Positions 1 through 8,393 of a DNA stretch of 64,000 bases are shown piece by piece (the stretch's first letter is position 1; every line of letters begins with the position of its first letter). The position numbers and the translations under genes are program-made. The notes under the pieces are model-generated. The model was given only the letters and a program-made list of their open reading frames with translations. It was not told the origin of the DNA and did no database searches. Location: the NCBI RefSeq assembly GCF_018403325.1, contig NZ_BOSL01000002.1:1-64000 (forward strand), written 5' to 3'. The DNA comes from Paenibacillus vini. Lineage in GTDB: Bacteria > Bacillota > Bacilli > Paenibacillales > Paenibacillaceae.

Positions 1-287
1 AAGGCGATGGTCAGCTTTCGGTATCCGTAGGTGTGTTCCTCGCCTTCCAACAGCTTTATAATCAGGCGTTTGATTCGTGTATCTGTCACTTTCTTCCCTT
101 CAAAAGTATAGGAATATCCCGATACAGGACGGCCACCTTTAGGTGCTTGTTTAGGGCTCGTATGCTTGAGAGAATAGTAGTAAGTAGAATGCGGCACACC
201 ACAGATCCTAAGCACGGGACGCACCTTGTAGCCTTTCAGGATCCATTTTCGGGCCACTTGAATTGGATGTGTGGATACTTTTTTTTT
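1..287 (-). CDS. IS3-family transposase OrfB, N-terminal part (partial)
   Basis: Reading the minus strand in the frame -1 relative to OrfA gives an open frame from the A9 run to the window edge. It contains VARKWILKGYKVRPVLRICG and, further on, HSTYYYS, GRPVSGYSYT and HTYGYRKLT, which look like the start of IS150-type OrfB (the HTH_21 region before the DDE integrase core). The catalytic DDE residues would lie outside the window. There is no convincing independent start; expression is expected as an OrfAB fusion by -1 frameshifting on the A9G tract at 278-287. Partial at the 3' end only because the window ends. Confidence 0.75.
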
Positions 288-574
288 ACAAGTTCTCGCA
301 GGATCGCTATCTCAAGTTCTTTCTCACCAAGAAGTTTAGCTGCCTGCTCATATTTCTGTTCCCATTCCTGGGCAGTCTGTGGATTAAGGTTATTCAGGTC
401 TTTCTTCTTACCCATCGTTATCTCCACCTCATCTCGGTATTGTTTTACCCATTTGTATAAAGAGTAGGGGGAGATACCATGTTTTCGAGCGGTTAGTGCC
501 ACATTCCCCCGGTCCAGTGCTTCCTCGACGACCTGTATTCGCAGCTCATCGAACTTACTGTGCTGAACTCTCAT
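236..574 (-). CDS. IS3-family transposase OrfA (helix-turn-helix)
   Basis: A 112-residue protein with an N-terminal helix-turn-helix of the transposase_8 type (residues about 8-48, including VALTARKHGISPYSLYKWVKQ) followed by a coiled-coil stretch (about 65-95, WEQKYEQAAKLLGEKELEIA) as in other OrfA proteins that bind the IS ends. The start ATG is preceded by a GGAGGTAG-like site. The frame ends 12 codons after a run of nine A that would allow -1 slippage into OrfB. The family assignment is firm; the exact IS name is not known. Confidence 0.85.
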   Translation of the reverse strand: MRVQHSKFDELRIQVVEEALDRGNVALTARKHGISPYSLYKWVKQYRDEVEITMGKKKDLNNLNPQTAQEWEQKYEQAAKLLGEKELEIAILRELVKKKYPHIQFKWPENGS

Positions 575-653
575 TCGAACTACCTCCAGCTAATTTTTAT
601 TGTATATCGTTTAGCCTGAAAGTGTCCAAGGTGATTAGGGGGCTTTATAGATT

Positions 654-723
654 AACTGTAGGAAATACAGCTAAATTACAAAACTAACTTAAATGCAGAA
701 ATTTAACTGTACATAATACAGTT
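654..723. repeat. Two copies of an AACTGTA-N5-TACAG(T/C)T palindrome
   Basis: AACTGTA GGAAA TACAGCT lies at 654-672 and AACTGTA CATAA TACAGTT at 705-723, 51 bases apart start to start. The second is a perfect 7-bp inverted repeat and the first has one mismatch. They could be operators for a dimeric regulator or copies of a dispersed intergenic repeat; the sequence alone does not decide. Confidence 0.55.
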
Positions 724-990
724 ATTTTTGGGGGAGCTATTGAAAACCGAATTACTAGAGTGAATCATACCGAGTCACCGTAACTAATGAAGTAACTAAA
801 TAGCAACTAATTAGCTCACCAAACTCACCGAACTCACCTACCCAGCAACGTCGTACTCAGCGACCTTTAAAACACGCGAAGCTTATAATCCCTAAGCAGC
901 CGCCGCGAGTGGGGAACTTAAGCTCTATTGACAATGCTGGGCATCATCGCATCATTGATTTGCTACACCAAGGTTCGGTAGCTCCGGTCA

Positions 991-1026
991 CTCCCTCCGC
1001 TCCCTCCGTTCCCTCCGTTCCCTATG
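991..1026. repeat. Short tandem repeat, four 9-bp units
   Basis: Four consecutive 9-base units read CTCCCTCCG, CTCCCTCCG, TTCCCTCCG and TTCCCTATG. The tract lies in non-coding DNA; no function is suggested. Confidence 0.6.
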
Positions 1027-1109
1027 TCAGCCGCTCCTTCCATCCACTTCGCCAGCCGATCATGCGCAATTATAATCCGATGCTGAACGTGTGTTTTGTA
1101 AATAACATC

Positions 1110-1140
1110 AAAAAGACCTGAACGAAATCGTTCAGGTCTC
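1110..1140 (-). terminator. Rho-independent terminator of rpsT
   Basis: GACCTGAACG (1115-1124) and CGTTCAGGTC (1129-1138) form a perfect 10-bp stem with a 4-base loop. On the minus strand it is followed by five T residues, in the right place for rpsT. Confidence 0.85.
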
Positions 1141-1169
1141 TTTGAGCTTAAGTTTATAAATAGCGACGC

Positions 1170-1442
1170 TTACGCTTGGGACGTAAGGGCGTTCAATTTT
1201 TTAGCCAAGCGGGATTTCTTACGGGCTGCTGCATTCTTGTGGATCAAACCTTTAGTAACAGCTTTGTCCAACTTTTTGGTAGCAGCGGCGAAAGCGGCTT
1301 TAGCTACTTCCACTTCGTTGTTCGCAAGAGCGGTGTCGGCAGATTTAACAACCGTACGCAAAGCGGACTTTTGCGAAGCGTTCAGAGCGCGGCGCTTGTC
1401 GTTTGTTTTTACACGTTTGATAGCGGATTTAATGTTTGGCAT
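1170..1442 (-). CDS. rpsT: 30S ribosomal protein S20
   Basis: The 90-residue basic protein starting [18 protein letters not shown] is bacterial S20 (bS20), which binds 16S rRNA in the body of the small subunit. The ATG at 1442 is chosen over an in-frame ATG 30 bases upstream because an AGGAGGTG site sits just before it and because S20 proteins begin M-[PA]-N-I-K. It is transcribed alone on the minus strand, divergently from gpr, as in Bacillus subtilis, with its own promoter (1497-1525) and terminator. Length and composition are normal for the family. Confidence 0.97.
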   Translation of the reverse strand: MPNIKSAIKRVKTNDKRRALNASQKSALRTVVKSADTALANNEVEVAKAAFAAATKKLDKAVTKGLIHKNAAARKKSRLAKKLNALTSQA

Positions 1443-1496
1443 TGCATTCACCTCCTGTAAAGCATATATCATCCCAGATGATTCACAACTTAAAAT

Positions 1497-1525
1497 ATTT
1501 TATCATGACCCCCGCCAAAATGCAA
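1497..1525 (-). promoter_or_regulatory. Sigma-A type promoter for rpsT
   Basis: On the minus strand TTGCAT (1520-1525) and TAAAAT (1497-1502) are separated by 17 bases. The spacing is ideal and the start of rpsT lies about 55 bases downstream. Confidence 0.6.
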
Positions 1526-1556
1526 TGAGTTCCTCGAAACTAAGATCAGTGGGAGT

Positions 1557-1586
1557 GCATAATAGTTTCGCCTCTCCCGCAAACTA
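1557..1586 (+). promoter_or_regulatory. Possible sigma-G/sigma-F promoter for gpr
   Basis: GCATA (1557-1561) and CAAACTA (1580-1586) with an 18-base spacer resemble forespore promoters (GHATR, then CATNHTA, one mismatch). gpr is known to be forespore-transcribed in Bacillus, which is what suggests this reading. Confidence 0.4.
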
Positions 1587-1618
1587 AAGGCAACCGAGGA
1601 AAAGGAGGTCATTATGAC

Positions 1619-2635
1619 ATGAATTTGGATTTGCGGGACTATTCCGTCCGGACCGACCTGGCCGTAGAATCGAAAGAGATGGCGGAGACCGCTTACGGCG
1701 GGCCGGTACCCGGGTTGAACGAACAGATTGACGAGAACGAAGGCATCAAGGTTACCCGTCTGGATGTAACGAATGAAGCGGCGTCCAGACAGATCGGTAA
1801 AATGGTCGGACACTACATCACCATCGAGGTTCCCGGATTGCGTACCCAGGACAGCGATCTTCAGGAAAAGGTAGCGGCTACTTTTGCTAAAGAGTTCAGC
1901 GTGTTCCTTCCCAAAATCGGCATCAGCGAAGGGGCAAAAGTGTTGATCGTCGGTCTCGGCAACTGGAATGTGACCCCGGACGCGCTCGGTCCTCTCGTAG
2001 TCGAGAATGTGCTGGTGACCCGCCATTTCTTCGAATTGACTCCGGATCAAGTATCCCCGGGATACCGGGAGGTAAGCGCGATTGCGCCGGGAGTGCTCGG
2101 GATTACGGGAATCGAGTCGAGCGAAGTGGTCCAGGGGATTGTCGACCGGACCAAACCCGACCTCATTATAGCGATTGATGCCTTGGCGGCAAGAAACCTG
2201 GAGCGGGTGAATACGACGATTCAGATTGCCGATATCGGCATCCATCCGGGTTCGGGGATCGGAAACAAACGCCGCGGGCTGACCAAAGAAATTTTGGGCG
2301 TTCCGTGCATTGCGATTGGTGTGCCGACGGTCTGCTACGCGTCCACGATTGTGAATAATGTTTTTGATTTGATGAAGACTCATTTCGATCAGGAGAGCGG
2401 CGCCGGACAGCAACCGCAAACGAAGCAGATTCTCGGGCTGCTCACCGAGCTTACCGAAGGCGAACGCCTAGGGCTCGTCAAAGAGGTTCTTCAACCGCTC
2501 GGCCATGATTTGATCGTAACCCCCAAGGAGATCGATGAATTTATCGAAGACATTGCGAATGTCATCGCGAGCGGGCTGAATTTGGCGCTGCATGATGCCG
2601 TCAACCCCGATAACGTCGCTACCTATACTCATTAA
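1619..2635 (+). CDS. gpr: Germination protease GPR (spore protease)
   Basis: The 338-residue protein matches GPR, the atypical aspartic protease that degrades small acid-soluble proteins at spore germination. It is made as a zymogen in the forespore; the N-terminal segment LRDYSVRTDLAVES resembles the family's autoprocessing site. Further family-like segments are VLIVGLGNWNVTPDALGP (about 118-135) and PDLIIAIDALAARN (about 181-194), which hold conserved acidic residues. The ATG at 1619 follows AAAGGAGG; an ATG five bases upstream is immediately followed by a stop in its frame. spoIIP lies downstream after a terminator, as in Bacillus. Confidence 0.96.
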   Translation: MNLDLRDYSVRTDLAVESKEMAETAYGGPVPGLNEQIDENEGIKVTRLDVTNEAASRQIGKMVGHYITIEVPGLRTQDSDLQEKVAATFAKEFSVFLPKIGISEGAKVLIVGLGNWNVTPDALGPLVVENVLVTRHFFELTPDQVSPGYREVSAIAPGVLGITGIESSEVVQGIVDRTKPDLIIAIDALAARNLERVNTTIQIADIGIHPGSGIGNKRRGLTKEILGVPCIAIGVPTVCYASTIVNNVFDLMKTHFDQESGAGQQPQTKQILGLLTELTEGERLGLVKEVLQPLGHDLIVTPKEIDEFIEDIANVIASGLNLALHDAVNPDNVATYTH

Positions 2636-2670
2636 CATCTCATTAACAAAATGGGTCTCCTCCCTCTCAG

Positions 2671-2704
2671 GAAGTTCGCAATCTAGCGGACTTCTTTTTT
2701 TTGT
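2671..2704 (+). terminator. Rho-independent terminator of gpr
   Basis: GAAGTTCGC (2671-2679) pairs with GCGGACTTC (2686-2694; one G-T pair) and is followed by eight T residues. Confidence 0.85.
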
Positions 2705-2799
2705 GAGAATCCGATGTTCTAAACTTTCCGCTAGGTTCATAGATTTGGAGTAAAGAGATTCAAGCCTAAGGTTTAGCGGCTGGAGGAGGACATGACGAA

Positions 2800-4134
2800 A
2801 TGAAATTCAGAGCGTGGAACATCGGAAAAATAAAGCGGAACTTTATGAACGTGCTGGCGATGGGACAAACTTTTCTGCTGATGTCGGTATTGTCGGTCGT
2901 ATTTTTTATTCTGCTCGGCACTTTAGGGATTGCCGAGAAAAACTTGAACACCTCGCCGGTTTCTTCCATGAAAGGGTTGGCTGCTTCCCTGTCGAGCCGG
3001 TTTTTTATCGAAATGGTCGGCATGGAGCTGCCGCATTCGGTCAGTGAGAAACAAACGCCCGCCTTTTCAGGCAAACAGATGTCCCAGTTCGTATTTCAAT
3101 TGCTGACCGACGTGAATCCGGCCGATCCGAAGAGCCTGGTCGCCCGCGAAGTACCGGGCCTCGGCGCGGACAGTCCCATTCTGCTGCGGACCGGTTCGGG
3201 CAATACGACGGTGCAAGCGCCGGAGGATTACCGTCCGGGGACTGGAGCCGCAGGCTCAGCACCCGATCATCCAGAACCGGATGCGGGGAACCAGCCGCCG
3301 GATGAGGATCCTGCGGGACAGATTCCACCCGATAAGGGCACGACAGACCCCAAAGCCGGAGGACAAGATCAGACGGAGGAGGATCCTGCTATTAAGCCGG
3401 GAAACAAAAATATAGTCATGATCTATCATTCCCATCCGCAGGAATCATATAATCCGCTCCTCGGGACGACCGGAGATAATCCGAGTTCCCCGGAGGAGAA
3501 GAAGAACGTTGGCCTCGTCGGCGAATTCCTTGCTAATGCCCTGGAACATAAAGGGGTAGCGACGCTGCACTCTTTTCAGAATTATGCGTCTACCGTAAGT
3601 AATTACAATTACAATTATTCATATAAATATTCTAGAGAGACCGTAAAGACTGCCATGGCTCAGAACGGGCAGCTGCAATATTTTATCGATATTCACAGAG
3701 ATTCGCAGCGTCACGAGAAGACTACAACGGAGATTGGCGGAGAGACTTACGCCCAAGTCTACTTTATTATCGGTCACGCGAATGAAAACTGGCGGAAAAA
3801 TGAAGCCTTCGCAAGTTCGATTCATGAACGGCTGGAGAAGTCCCATCCGGGCATTTCCCGCGGCATATGGGGCAAAACCAGCTCCCAGGGTAATGGGGAA
3901 TACAATCAGTCCTTATCCCCGCAAAGTATCTTAATTGAAATCGGCGGAATCGATAATACGGAGGAAGAGCTCCAGCGGACCTCCAAGGTGCTGGCCGGCA
4001 TCATAGCGGATCTTTATTGGGAAAGCCAGGATGCGGAGAAGGCGGGTTCTTTGACCAAGAGCGGCTCGCAGGAACAGGTAAAGGAAAAGGCGGCGGCGAA
4101 GACGGCCGCCGGTTCCAACCATAAAAACTCGTAA
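2800..4134 (+). CDS. spoIIP: Stage II sporulation protein P (peptidoglycan amidase/endopeptidase)
   Basis: This 444-residue protein has a short cytoplasmic N-terminus, one membrane segment (about 20-43), a variable Pro/Gly/Glu-rich linker (about 140-200) and a C-terminal catalytic domain. The likely catalytic residues are visible: YHSHPQESYNP (His210/His212), IDIHRDS (His299) and IEIGG (Glu380), matching the His, His, Glu set known in SpoIIP. In Bacillus SpoIIP works with SpoIID and SpoIIM to remodel septal peptidoglycan during engulfment. The ATG follows GGAGGAGG by about 10 bases. It is probably mother-cell transcribed; a weak sigma-E-like -10 (CATAGATT, 2738-2745) lies upstream. The charged C-terminal tail (about 415-444) is poorly conserved in type. 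Confidence 0.95.
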   Translation: MKFRAWNIGKIKRNFMNVLAMGQTFLLMSVLSVVFFILLGTLGIAEKNLNTSPVSSMKGLAASLSSRFFIEMVGMELPHSVSEKQTPAFSGKQMSQFVFQLLTDVNPADPKSLVAREVPGLGADSPILLRTGSGNTTVQAPEDYRPGTGAAGSAPDHPEPDAGNQPPDEDPAGQIPPDKGTTDPKAGGQDQTEEDPAIKPGNKNIVMIYHSHPQESYNPLLGTTGDNPSSPEEKKNVGLVGEFLANALEHKGVATLHSFQNYASTVSNYNYNYSYKYSRETVKTAMAQNGQLQYFIDIHRDSQRHEKTTTEIGGETYAQVYFIIGHANENWRKNEAFASSIHERLEKSHPGISRGIWGKTSSQGNGEYNQSLSPQSILIEIGGIDNTEEELQRTSKVLAGIIADLYWESQDAEKAGSLTKSGSQEQVKEKAAAKTAAGSNHKNS

Positions 4135-4160
4135 CCATTTCAGGGGGAGGAGCGGACTTC

Positions 4161-4700
4161 ATGGCGAAAACGTTGAGGAAGGGCATGCTGTACGGGATTC
4201 TGCTCGTGGCCGGCGTCACTTTGGGGATGCAGCTCTCGGATTCGGGGGCGGGTCAATCCGGTCTCGCGCAAAACGGAGCATGGCCAACCAATGCCTGGTC
4301 CAATGGATCTCCATATAACGGTGTCCAGGTCGGCTCGGCCGGGGCTTACAATGGAACACCGGCCGGACAGGCGGGGAATCAGAACATGGCTCCCGGGTAT
4401 GCCAACGGTAATGCCAACGCCGGAGGGTATGGAACGGGGTACAATAACGGATATAGCAATGATTATAATAACGGCTATAACTACGGTAACCCAAATAACG
4501 GGCAATACGCCGCCGACGGCAGGCAATACGTTGATGGGGCTAACGGCGGAGCGGCCCTGACGCCTGGTGATTTACTGCTTCCTCAACCGGCTCCTCCCGC
4601 GGTAGACCGCTTTGCGGACAAGACCGCAAACCTGCTTCAACAGGTATCCCGCAAGGGGATTCACTGGTTTGCTTCCTGGTTCGGGCCTTCTACGGAATAA
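4161..4700 (+). CDS. YqxA-like small membrane protein with Asn/Gly/Tyr-rich middle
   Basis: A 179-residue protein with one N-terminal membrane segment (about 8-25, GMLYGILLVAGVTLGMQL) and a low-complexity middle (about 40-125) very rich in N, G and Y. A short C-terminal helix (about 150-175) contains DKTANLLQQVSRKGIHWFAS. Position directly after spoIIP, and the hydrophobic segment ending in GMQL, are as in Bacillus YqxA (DUF3679), whose function is not known. The Asn/Gly/Tyr-rich insert makes it longer than YqxA (about 110 residues). The ATG is preceded by GGGGGAGG. It lies 26 bases after spoIIP, so co-transcription is likely. The family link is inferred mainly from position. Confidence 0.6.
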   Translation: MAKTLRKGMLYGILLVAGVTLGMQLSDSGAGQSGLAQNGAWPTNAWSNGSPYNGVQVGSAGAYNGTPAGQAGNQNMAPGYANGNANAGGYGTGYNNGYSNDYNNGYNYGNPNNGQYAADGRQYVDGANGGAALTPGDLLLPQPAPPAVDRFADKTANLLQQVSRKGIHWFASWFGPSTE

Positions 4701-4744
4701 TTTTACGAACCGTCCAAATTCCAATGTATCACCGCAGCTGACTT

Positions 4745-4753
4745 TGTTATAAT
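4745..4753 (+). promoter_or_regulatory. Extended -10 promoter for the first LacI gene
   Basis: TG-T-TATAAT at 4745-4753 is an extended -10 with a perfect TATAAT core and no clear -35. The gene start at 4803 and the operator-like palindrome at 4771-4787 follow. Confidence 0.6.
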
Positions 4754-4770
4754 GGAATGAGCACATTGAA

Positions 4771-4787
4771 CAAACAGTTATTGTTTG
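4771..4787. promoter_or_regulatory. Palindrome in the LacI-1 leader, probable autoregulatory operator
   Basis: CAAACA-GTTAT-TGTTTG is a perfect 6-bp inverted repeat lying between the -10 and the ribosome binding site. Its half GTTATTGTTTG (4777-4787) recurs identically at 9388-9398 in the GH113 operon promoter region. Confidence 0.5.
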
Positions 4788-4802
4788 CGGGGGTATTGTC
4801 AG

Positions 4803-5867
4803 TTGAAGAAAATTACGATGCAGCAAATCGCCGACCACCTGGGAGTGTCCAAGTTTGTCGTGTCCAAGGCGCTATCAGGCAAGGGCGGGGTGAATGAGAC
4901 CACGAAGAACCGGGTAATCCAAGCGGCCTCACAACTAGGTTATTTTGCTCAAAAAAATGCTTATATGAAAAACCAACCCATTTCTCAGCAGTCTACTTCC
5001 TTTACAGGGAAGCAATCGGTCATCGTATTGATGCCGAATATCCGTTTTCAGACGAAGGATTCGCTGTATTGGGGCAAAATACTGGAGGGGATTTCGGAGG
5101 AGTTGGAGGCCCGCAGCCTTGGCATGGTCATCGTCTCGGAATCCCGGGTAGACCATTTTATCCATGTGTTGAATCCGGATGGAATTCTGGGAATGATCGG
5201 AGTAGGGCAAATCGATTCTTCGCTTTTGCTTGAAGTGCACCGGCTCGGGATTCCCATGGTCCTGGTGGATCATGAGGACGCCCTTATTCCGACGGACACG
5301 GTATTCGCAAACAACGGGGACAGCATTTTCCGTTTGTGCAATCATTTGATGGGCCTTGGACATACTCGGCTTCACTTTTTAGGAAACATTCAATTTTCAC
5401 GCAGCTTCCGCGACCGTTGGTCCGGATTCCGGGAAGCGCTGGAAGAGAATGATTTGGAGACGCCGGAGATCAGTGATCCGATGCTGCGGCTTCGCGGCGT
5501 GGATACAGGTGAATTTGTGCCTGATTTCGAAGAGTGGATTATGGCCCGGCAGAAATCGCGCCAGTTACCGACCGCCTTGGTCTGCGCCAATGATTCGATT
5601 GCGATTCGTGTGGGACAAGCTCTGAAAAAGGTCGGAATCGACGTGCCCGGCCAGATCACGATCACGGGCTTCGATAATATCGATGACGCTTACCGCAACG
5701 AACCGCCGATCACAACGGTACATGTGCCTAAAGAAGCGATGGGGCGCAGGGCTGTCCGTAAGCTGATCGAACGAATCGAGCATCCGGAACAAGTATACGA
5801 GAAGGTGCTGGTAGCCGCTGAGCTGGTTCACCGTGATTCCAGTGCGGCTCCTTCGGCGGAGCAATAA
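4803..5867 (+). CDS. LacI-family transcriptional regulator 1 (mannan locus, left flank)
   Basis: This 354-residue regulator has an N-terminal LacI helix-turn-helix (about 5-26, TMQQIADHLGVSKFVVSKAL, then SGKGGVN) and a periplasmic-binding-protein-like effector domain (about 70-345, with ALVCANDSIAI and ITGFDNIDD). The TTG at 4803 is taken as start because GCGGGGG lies 9 bases upstream; an in-frame start 18 bases earlier would overlap that site. It is clearly paralogous to the regulator at 23480-24535: both have VxKxLSGKGGVN recognition regions and a matching LPN(I/V)R(F/Y)Q...DS(L/V)YWG segment. It is convergent with the GH113/epimerase/phosphorylase operon. The ligand is not known but is probably a manno-oligosaccharide, by context. 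Confidence 0.9.
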   Translation: MKKITMQQIADHLGVSKFVVSKALSGKGGVNETTKNRVIQAASQLGYFAQKNAYMKNQPISQQSTSFTGKQSVIVLMPNIRFQTKDSLYWGKILEGISEELEARSLGMVIVSESRVDHFIHVLNPDGILGMIGVGQIDSSLLLEVHRLGIPMVLVDHEDALIPTDTVFANNGDSIFRLCNHLMGLGHTRLHFLGNIQFSRSFRDRWSGFREALEENDLETPEISDPMLRLRGVDTGEFVPDFEEWIMARQKSRQLPTALVCANDSIAIRVGQALKKVGIDVPGQITITGFDNIDDAYRNEPPITTVHVPKEAMGRRAVRKLIERIEHPEQVYEKVLVAAELVHRDSSAAPSAEQ

Positions 5868-5900
5868 GAGGGAGAATAACCTGTAGATTCGAAACAAGCA

Positions 5901-5946
5901 ATAAGGGCCGGTCCCGCAGATAACTGCGTGGATCGGCCCTTGTTTT
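5901..5946 (+). terminator. Terminator between LacI-1 and the convergent phosphorylase gene
   Basis: AAGGGCCGGTCC (from 5903) pairs with GGATCGGCCCTT (ending 5941) around an inner CGCAG/CTGCG stem, followed by TGTTTT. It serves the plus-strand gene. Confidence 0.75.
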
Positions 5947-5957
5947 ATAAATAATGT

Positions 5958-7130
5958 TTACTTCAGGGACAAATTACGTTCAACCAGCCCGATGCGTTGT
6001 TCCACGCAAGCGAAGGAACGCATAGCATCTTCCGGTGTGTTCACCACGTAGTCCAACAGGCGGTCTACAGTTGTGGCAGCCACATGAATACGCGTATCGG
6101 AGGAAGCGTAATAAATATACACTTCGCCGTTATCCGTAGCGATGATGCCGTTGCAGAAGACTACGTTCGATACGTCGCCGACACGTTCTTCGCCTTCAGG
6201 AGCGATGAGGTGTCCGCCCGGACGATGCGTAACTTCGTAAGGCTTCTCAAGATCGGAGAGGAAGGCGTACAAGACATATCTGAGCCCGGCCGCAGTGTTG
6301 CGAACCCCATGGGCGATATGCAGCCAGCCGCGTTCGGTTTTGATCGGTGCCGGGCCTTGACCGTTCTTGACTTCCTTGATCGTATGGTAGAAGCGCTCAT
6401 CAATGATGATTTCCTTCTCGATCACGGCGTTTTCGATCGTATCGGACAGACCCCAGCCGATGCCGCCGCCGGAACCCGTATCGATGAATCCGTCCTGCGG
6501 ACGGGTATAGAAGGCGTATTTGCCATCCACAAACTCCGGATGAAGCACGACGTTACGCTGCTGCGGGGAAGCGGTTTTCAGGTCGGCCAGGCGCTCCCAA
6601 GTGATCAGATCTTTAGTCCGGGCGATGCCGCATTGGGCAACTGCGCTGGAGAGGTCGCCGCGAGGGGCGTCCGGATCTTTGCGCTCCGTGCAGAACAAGC
6701 CATAGATCCAGCCGTCTTCATGCTGAACCAGCCGCATATCATAAACGTTCGTATCAGGTACGTCCGTTTCAGGCAACACGACGGGTTTGTCCCAGAAGCG
6801 GAAGCCGTCTACGCCGTTGTCGCTCTCGGCGATCGCAAAAAACGATTTGCGGTCTACGCCTTCCACACGCGCGACAAGATAAAACTTTCCGTTTAATTGA
6901 ATGGCTCCCGGATTAAATACGCCGTTGACTCCGATGCGCTCCATGAAATATGGATTGGTTTCCGGATTGAAGTCGTATTTCCAGATCAGCGGAGCATGTT
7001 CTGCTGTCAGAATAGGGTGCTTGTAACGGTCATAAATGCCATTGCCGCCCGAAACGACTTCATTGCGGCGGGTGATCAAGGATTCGTAACGTTCGGTCAA
7101 CAGGTTCTTTCTTTCTTCAAATAAGCTCAT
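5958..7130 (-). CDS. GH130 subfamily 1 phosphorylase: 4-O-beta-D-mannosyl-D-glucose phosphorylase
   Basis: The 390-residue protein matches GH130 subfamily 1 along its length: [58 protein letters not shown] and [22 protein letters not shown] regions are all present. Asp131 in YDMRL corresponds in position to the proton-donor Asp of the Bacteroides enzyme (Asp131). The enzyme phosphorolyses mannosyl-1,4-glucose to mannose 1-phosphate and glucose in the cytoplasm. It is the last gene of a minus-strand operon after the 2-epimerase (55-base gap), which makes its substrate from mannobiose. The ATG follows TTAGGAGG. No signal peptide. The subfamily call is strong; activity is inferred. Confidence 0.88.
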   Translation of the reverse strand: MSLFEERKNLLTERYESLITRRNEVVSGGNGIYDRYKHPILTAEHAPLIWKYDFNPETNPYFMERIGVNGVFNPGAIQLNGKFYLVARVEGVDRKSFFAIAESDNGVDGFRFWDKPVVLPETDVPDTNVYDMRLVQHEDGWIYGLFCTERKDPDAPRGDLSSAVAQCGIARTKDLITWERLADLKTASPQQRNVVLHPEFVDGKYAFYTRPQDGFIDTGSGGGIGWGLSDTIENAVIEKEIIIDERFYHTIKEVKNGQGPAPIKTERGWLHIAHGVRNTAAGLRYVLYAFLSDLEKPYEVTHRPGGHLIAPEGEERVGDVSNVVFCNGIIATDNGEVYIYYASSDTRIHVAATTVDRLLDYVVNTPEDAMRSFACVEQRIGLVERNLSLK

Positions 7131-7185
7131 GTTTTGCCTCCTAAGGATAATGAATTAATTGGTTTTGTACTGACTTGCTGAATTC

Positions 7186-8379
7186 TTATTGACGGTCAAG
7201 TCTTTCAAGCATCTCCAGGCAAGCCCGGCCGTTATGATAAGGACATTTCCAAGGGCTGACTTTCGGCTCGTTCGGCAATGGGGTGCCGGATTGGTCAACG
7301 CCCCAGTACCATTCGCCGCCGTTGCGATCGACGATATAGTTTTGAATGAACTTCCAGGAATTTACGGCTGCTTCCTCAAACTTTTCGTCACGCGTCATTT
7401 GGTAGGCATTATAGAATCCGACCATGGCTTCCGCTTGCGGCCACCAGTCTTTGTTCGTGTCGGTTAGGCCGCTTGGATCGGCCTCATTCCATATGCCGCC
7501 GTCTCTATCGATACCTTCGGCATGCACGGCTTCAGCCATTGCAATGGCTGTCTGAATAACGCGCTTAAGCACACCCGGATCGTCAAGCACTTCGGCGGCT
7601 TCCACGAGTAACCAGCTGCCTTCAATATCGTGGCCGTAGGAAATATGATGGCTTTTTACATCCCATGCCTCATCAAAGAACAGCAGGAAATGAGAGCTTT
7701 CGGAATCGATAATATGGTCCAAAGTCACTTCGATGAGCTCGTTCAAGCTATGTTTGAGCTCAGGCGACTTCCATACCCGGTATAAATTAGTGTAGGCTTC
7801 CAGCACATGAAGGTGAGTGTTCATGGATTTTTTCTCATTCAAATCCTTGTCGCTCAGGCTGAGGTTGCCGGTCTGCTCCCAGGTCCGGGACAACGCTTCA
7901 ACATAGCCTTTATGGATCGGATCATAGCTGTATTTCTCCAGCAGATGATAAAGCTCGATCGCAAGATCCAATGCTTCCTGATTTCCGGCTGCACGATAAT
8001 ATTCCGCTAAGGCGTAAATCATGAAGGCCTGGCCGTACACCTGTTTTTTATCCTGAGATGGACGTCCCAGATAGTCCACCATCCAGAACAAACCGCCATG
8101 CTCCCGGTCCAGGAAATGATTCAGCAAATAATCGTAGGCGCGTTCCGCCATCTCCAGATATTTCGGAGAAGGATGCAACCGGTGAGCGGAGGCGAACGTC
8201 CATAGAATACGGGAGTTCAGTACGAGCCCTTTATCCGCTTTGCTGTCCACCTGAAGCTGCTGATCGATTTCTCCAATAAAGCCGCCATGCTCGGAATCGA
8301 TACTGTTGTCGATCCAGAATTTTAGAATGTTATCATTTAATTCTTGCTGCAGCTCTTCTTTCCACTGTTGTTTGTTCAC
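7186..8379 (-). CDS. Cellobiose/mannobiose 2-epimerase (AGE family)
   Basis: A 397-residue protein of the N-acylglucosamine/cellobiose 2-epimerase family (alpha6/alpha6 barrel). Motifs MNTHLHVLEAYTNLY, SYGHDIEGSWLLVEAAEVL, DWWPQAEAMVGFYNAY and WKCPYHNGRACLEM are present. His191, His250, Glu253 and His382 match the catalytic set of characterised cellobiose 2-epimerases in spacing. In mannan pathways the enzyme turns beta-1,4-mannobiose into mannosyl-glucose for the neighbouring phosphorylase. The GTG start at 8379 follows AGGAGG by 10 bases. It lies 14 bases after the GH113 gene. It is cytoplasmic. Confidence 0.9.
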   Translation of the reverse strand: MNKQQWKEELQQELNDNILKFWIDNSIDSEHGGFIGEIDQQLQVDSKADKGLVLNSRILWTFASAHRLHPSPKYLEMAERAYDYLLNHFLDREHGGLFWMVDYLGRPSQDKKQVYGQAFMIYALAEYYRAAGNQEALDLAIELYHLLEKYSYDPIHKGYVEALSRTWEQTGNLSLSDKDLNEKKSMNTHLHVLEAYTNLYRVWKSPELKHSLNELIEVTLDHIIDSESSHFLLFFDEAWDVKSHHISYGHDIEGSWLLVEAAEVLDDPGVLKRVIQTAIAMAEAVHAEGIDRDGGIWNEADPSGLTDTNKDWWPQAEAMVGFYNAYQMTRDEKFEEAAVNSWKFIQNYIVDRNGGEWYWGVDQSGTPLPNEPKVSPWKCPYHNGRACLEMLERLDRQ

Positions 8380-8393
8380 GCAGGAACAACCTC

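Larger units (their letters stand above)
1..628 (-). mobile_element. IS3-family insertion sequence, left part missing (runs off window)
   Basis: The segment carries orfA and the beginning of orfB of an IS3-type element (IS150-like) read on the minus strand. The probable terminal inverted repeat is at about 611-628: read on the minus strand it starts TGGACACTTTCAGGCTAA, beginning with the TG typical of IS3 ends, about 50 bases before the orfA start. The other end lies outside the window, so the target duplication cannot be checked. The element sits beyond the 3' end of rpsT and interrupts no recognisable gene here. Confidence 0.8.
629..1109. other. Gene-free stretch between the IS end and the rpsT terminator
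   Basis: No convincing coding frame is seen on either strand: the only frames are short, without ribosome binding sites or recognisable composition. The stretch contains two related palindromes (654-672, 705-723) and a short tandem repeat (991-1026), described separately. Nothing else is recognised. Confidence 0.6.

Noticed and set aside
1490-2419. 309-codon minus-strand open frame opposite gpr
   Set aside because: The composition (many His and Arg) is typical of an antisense shadow, and gpr is unambiguous on the plus strand.
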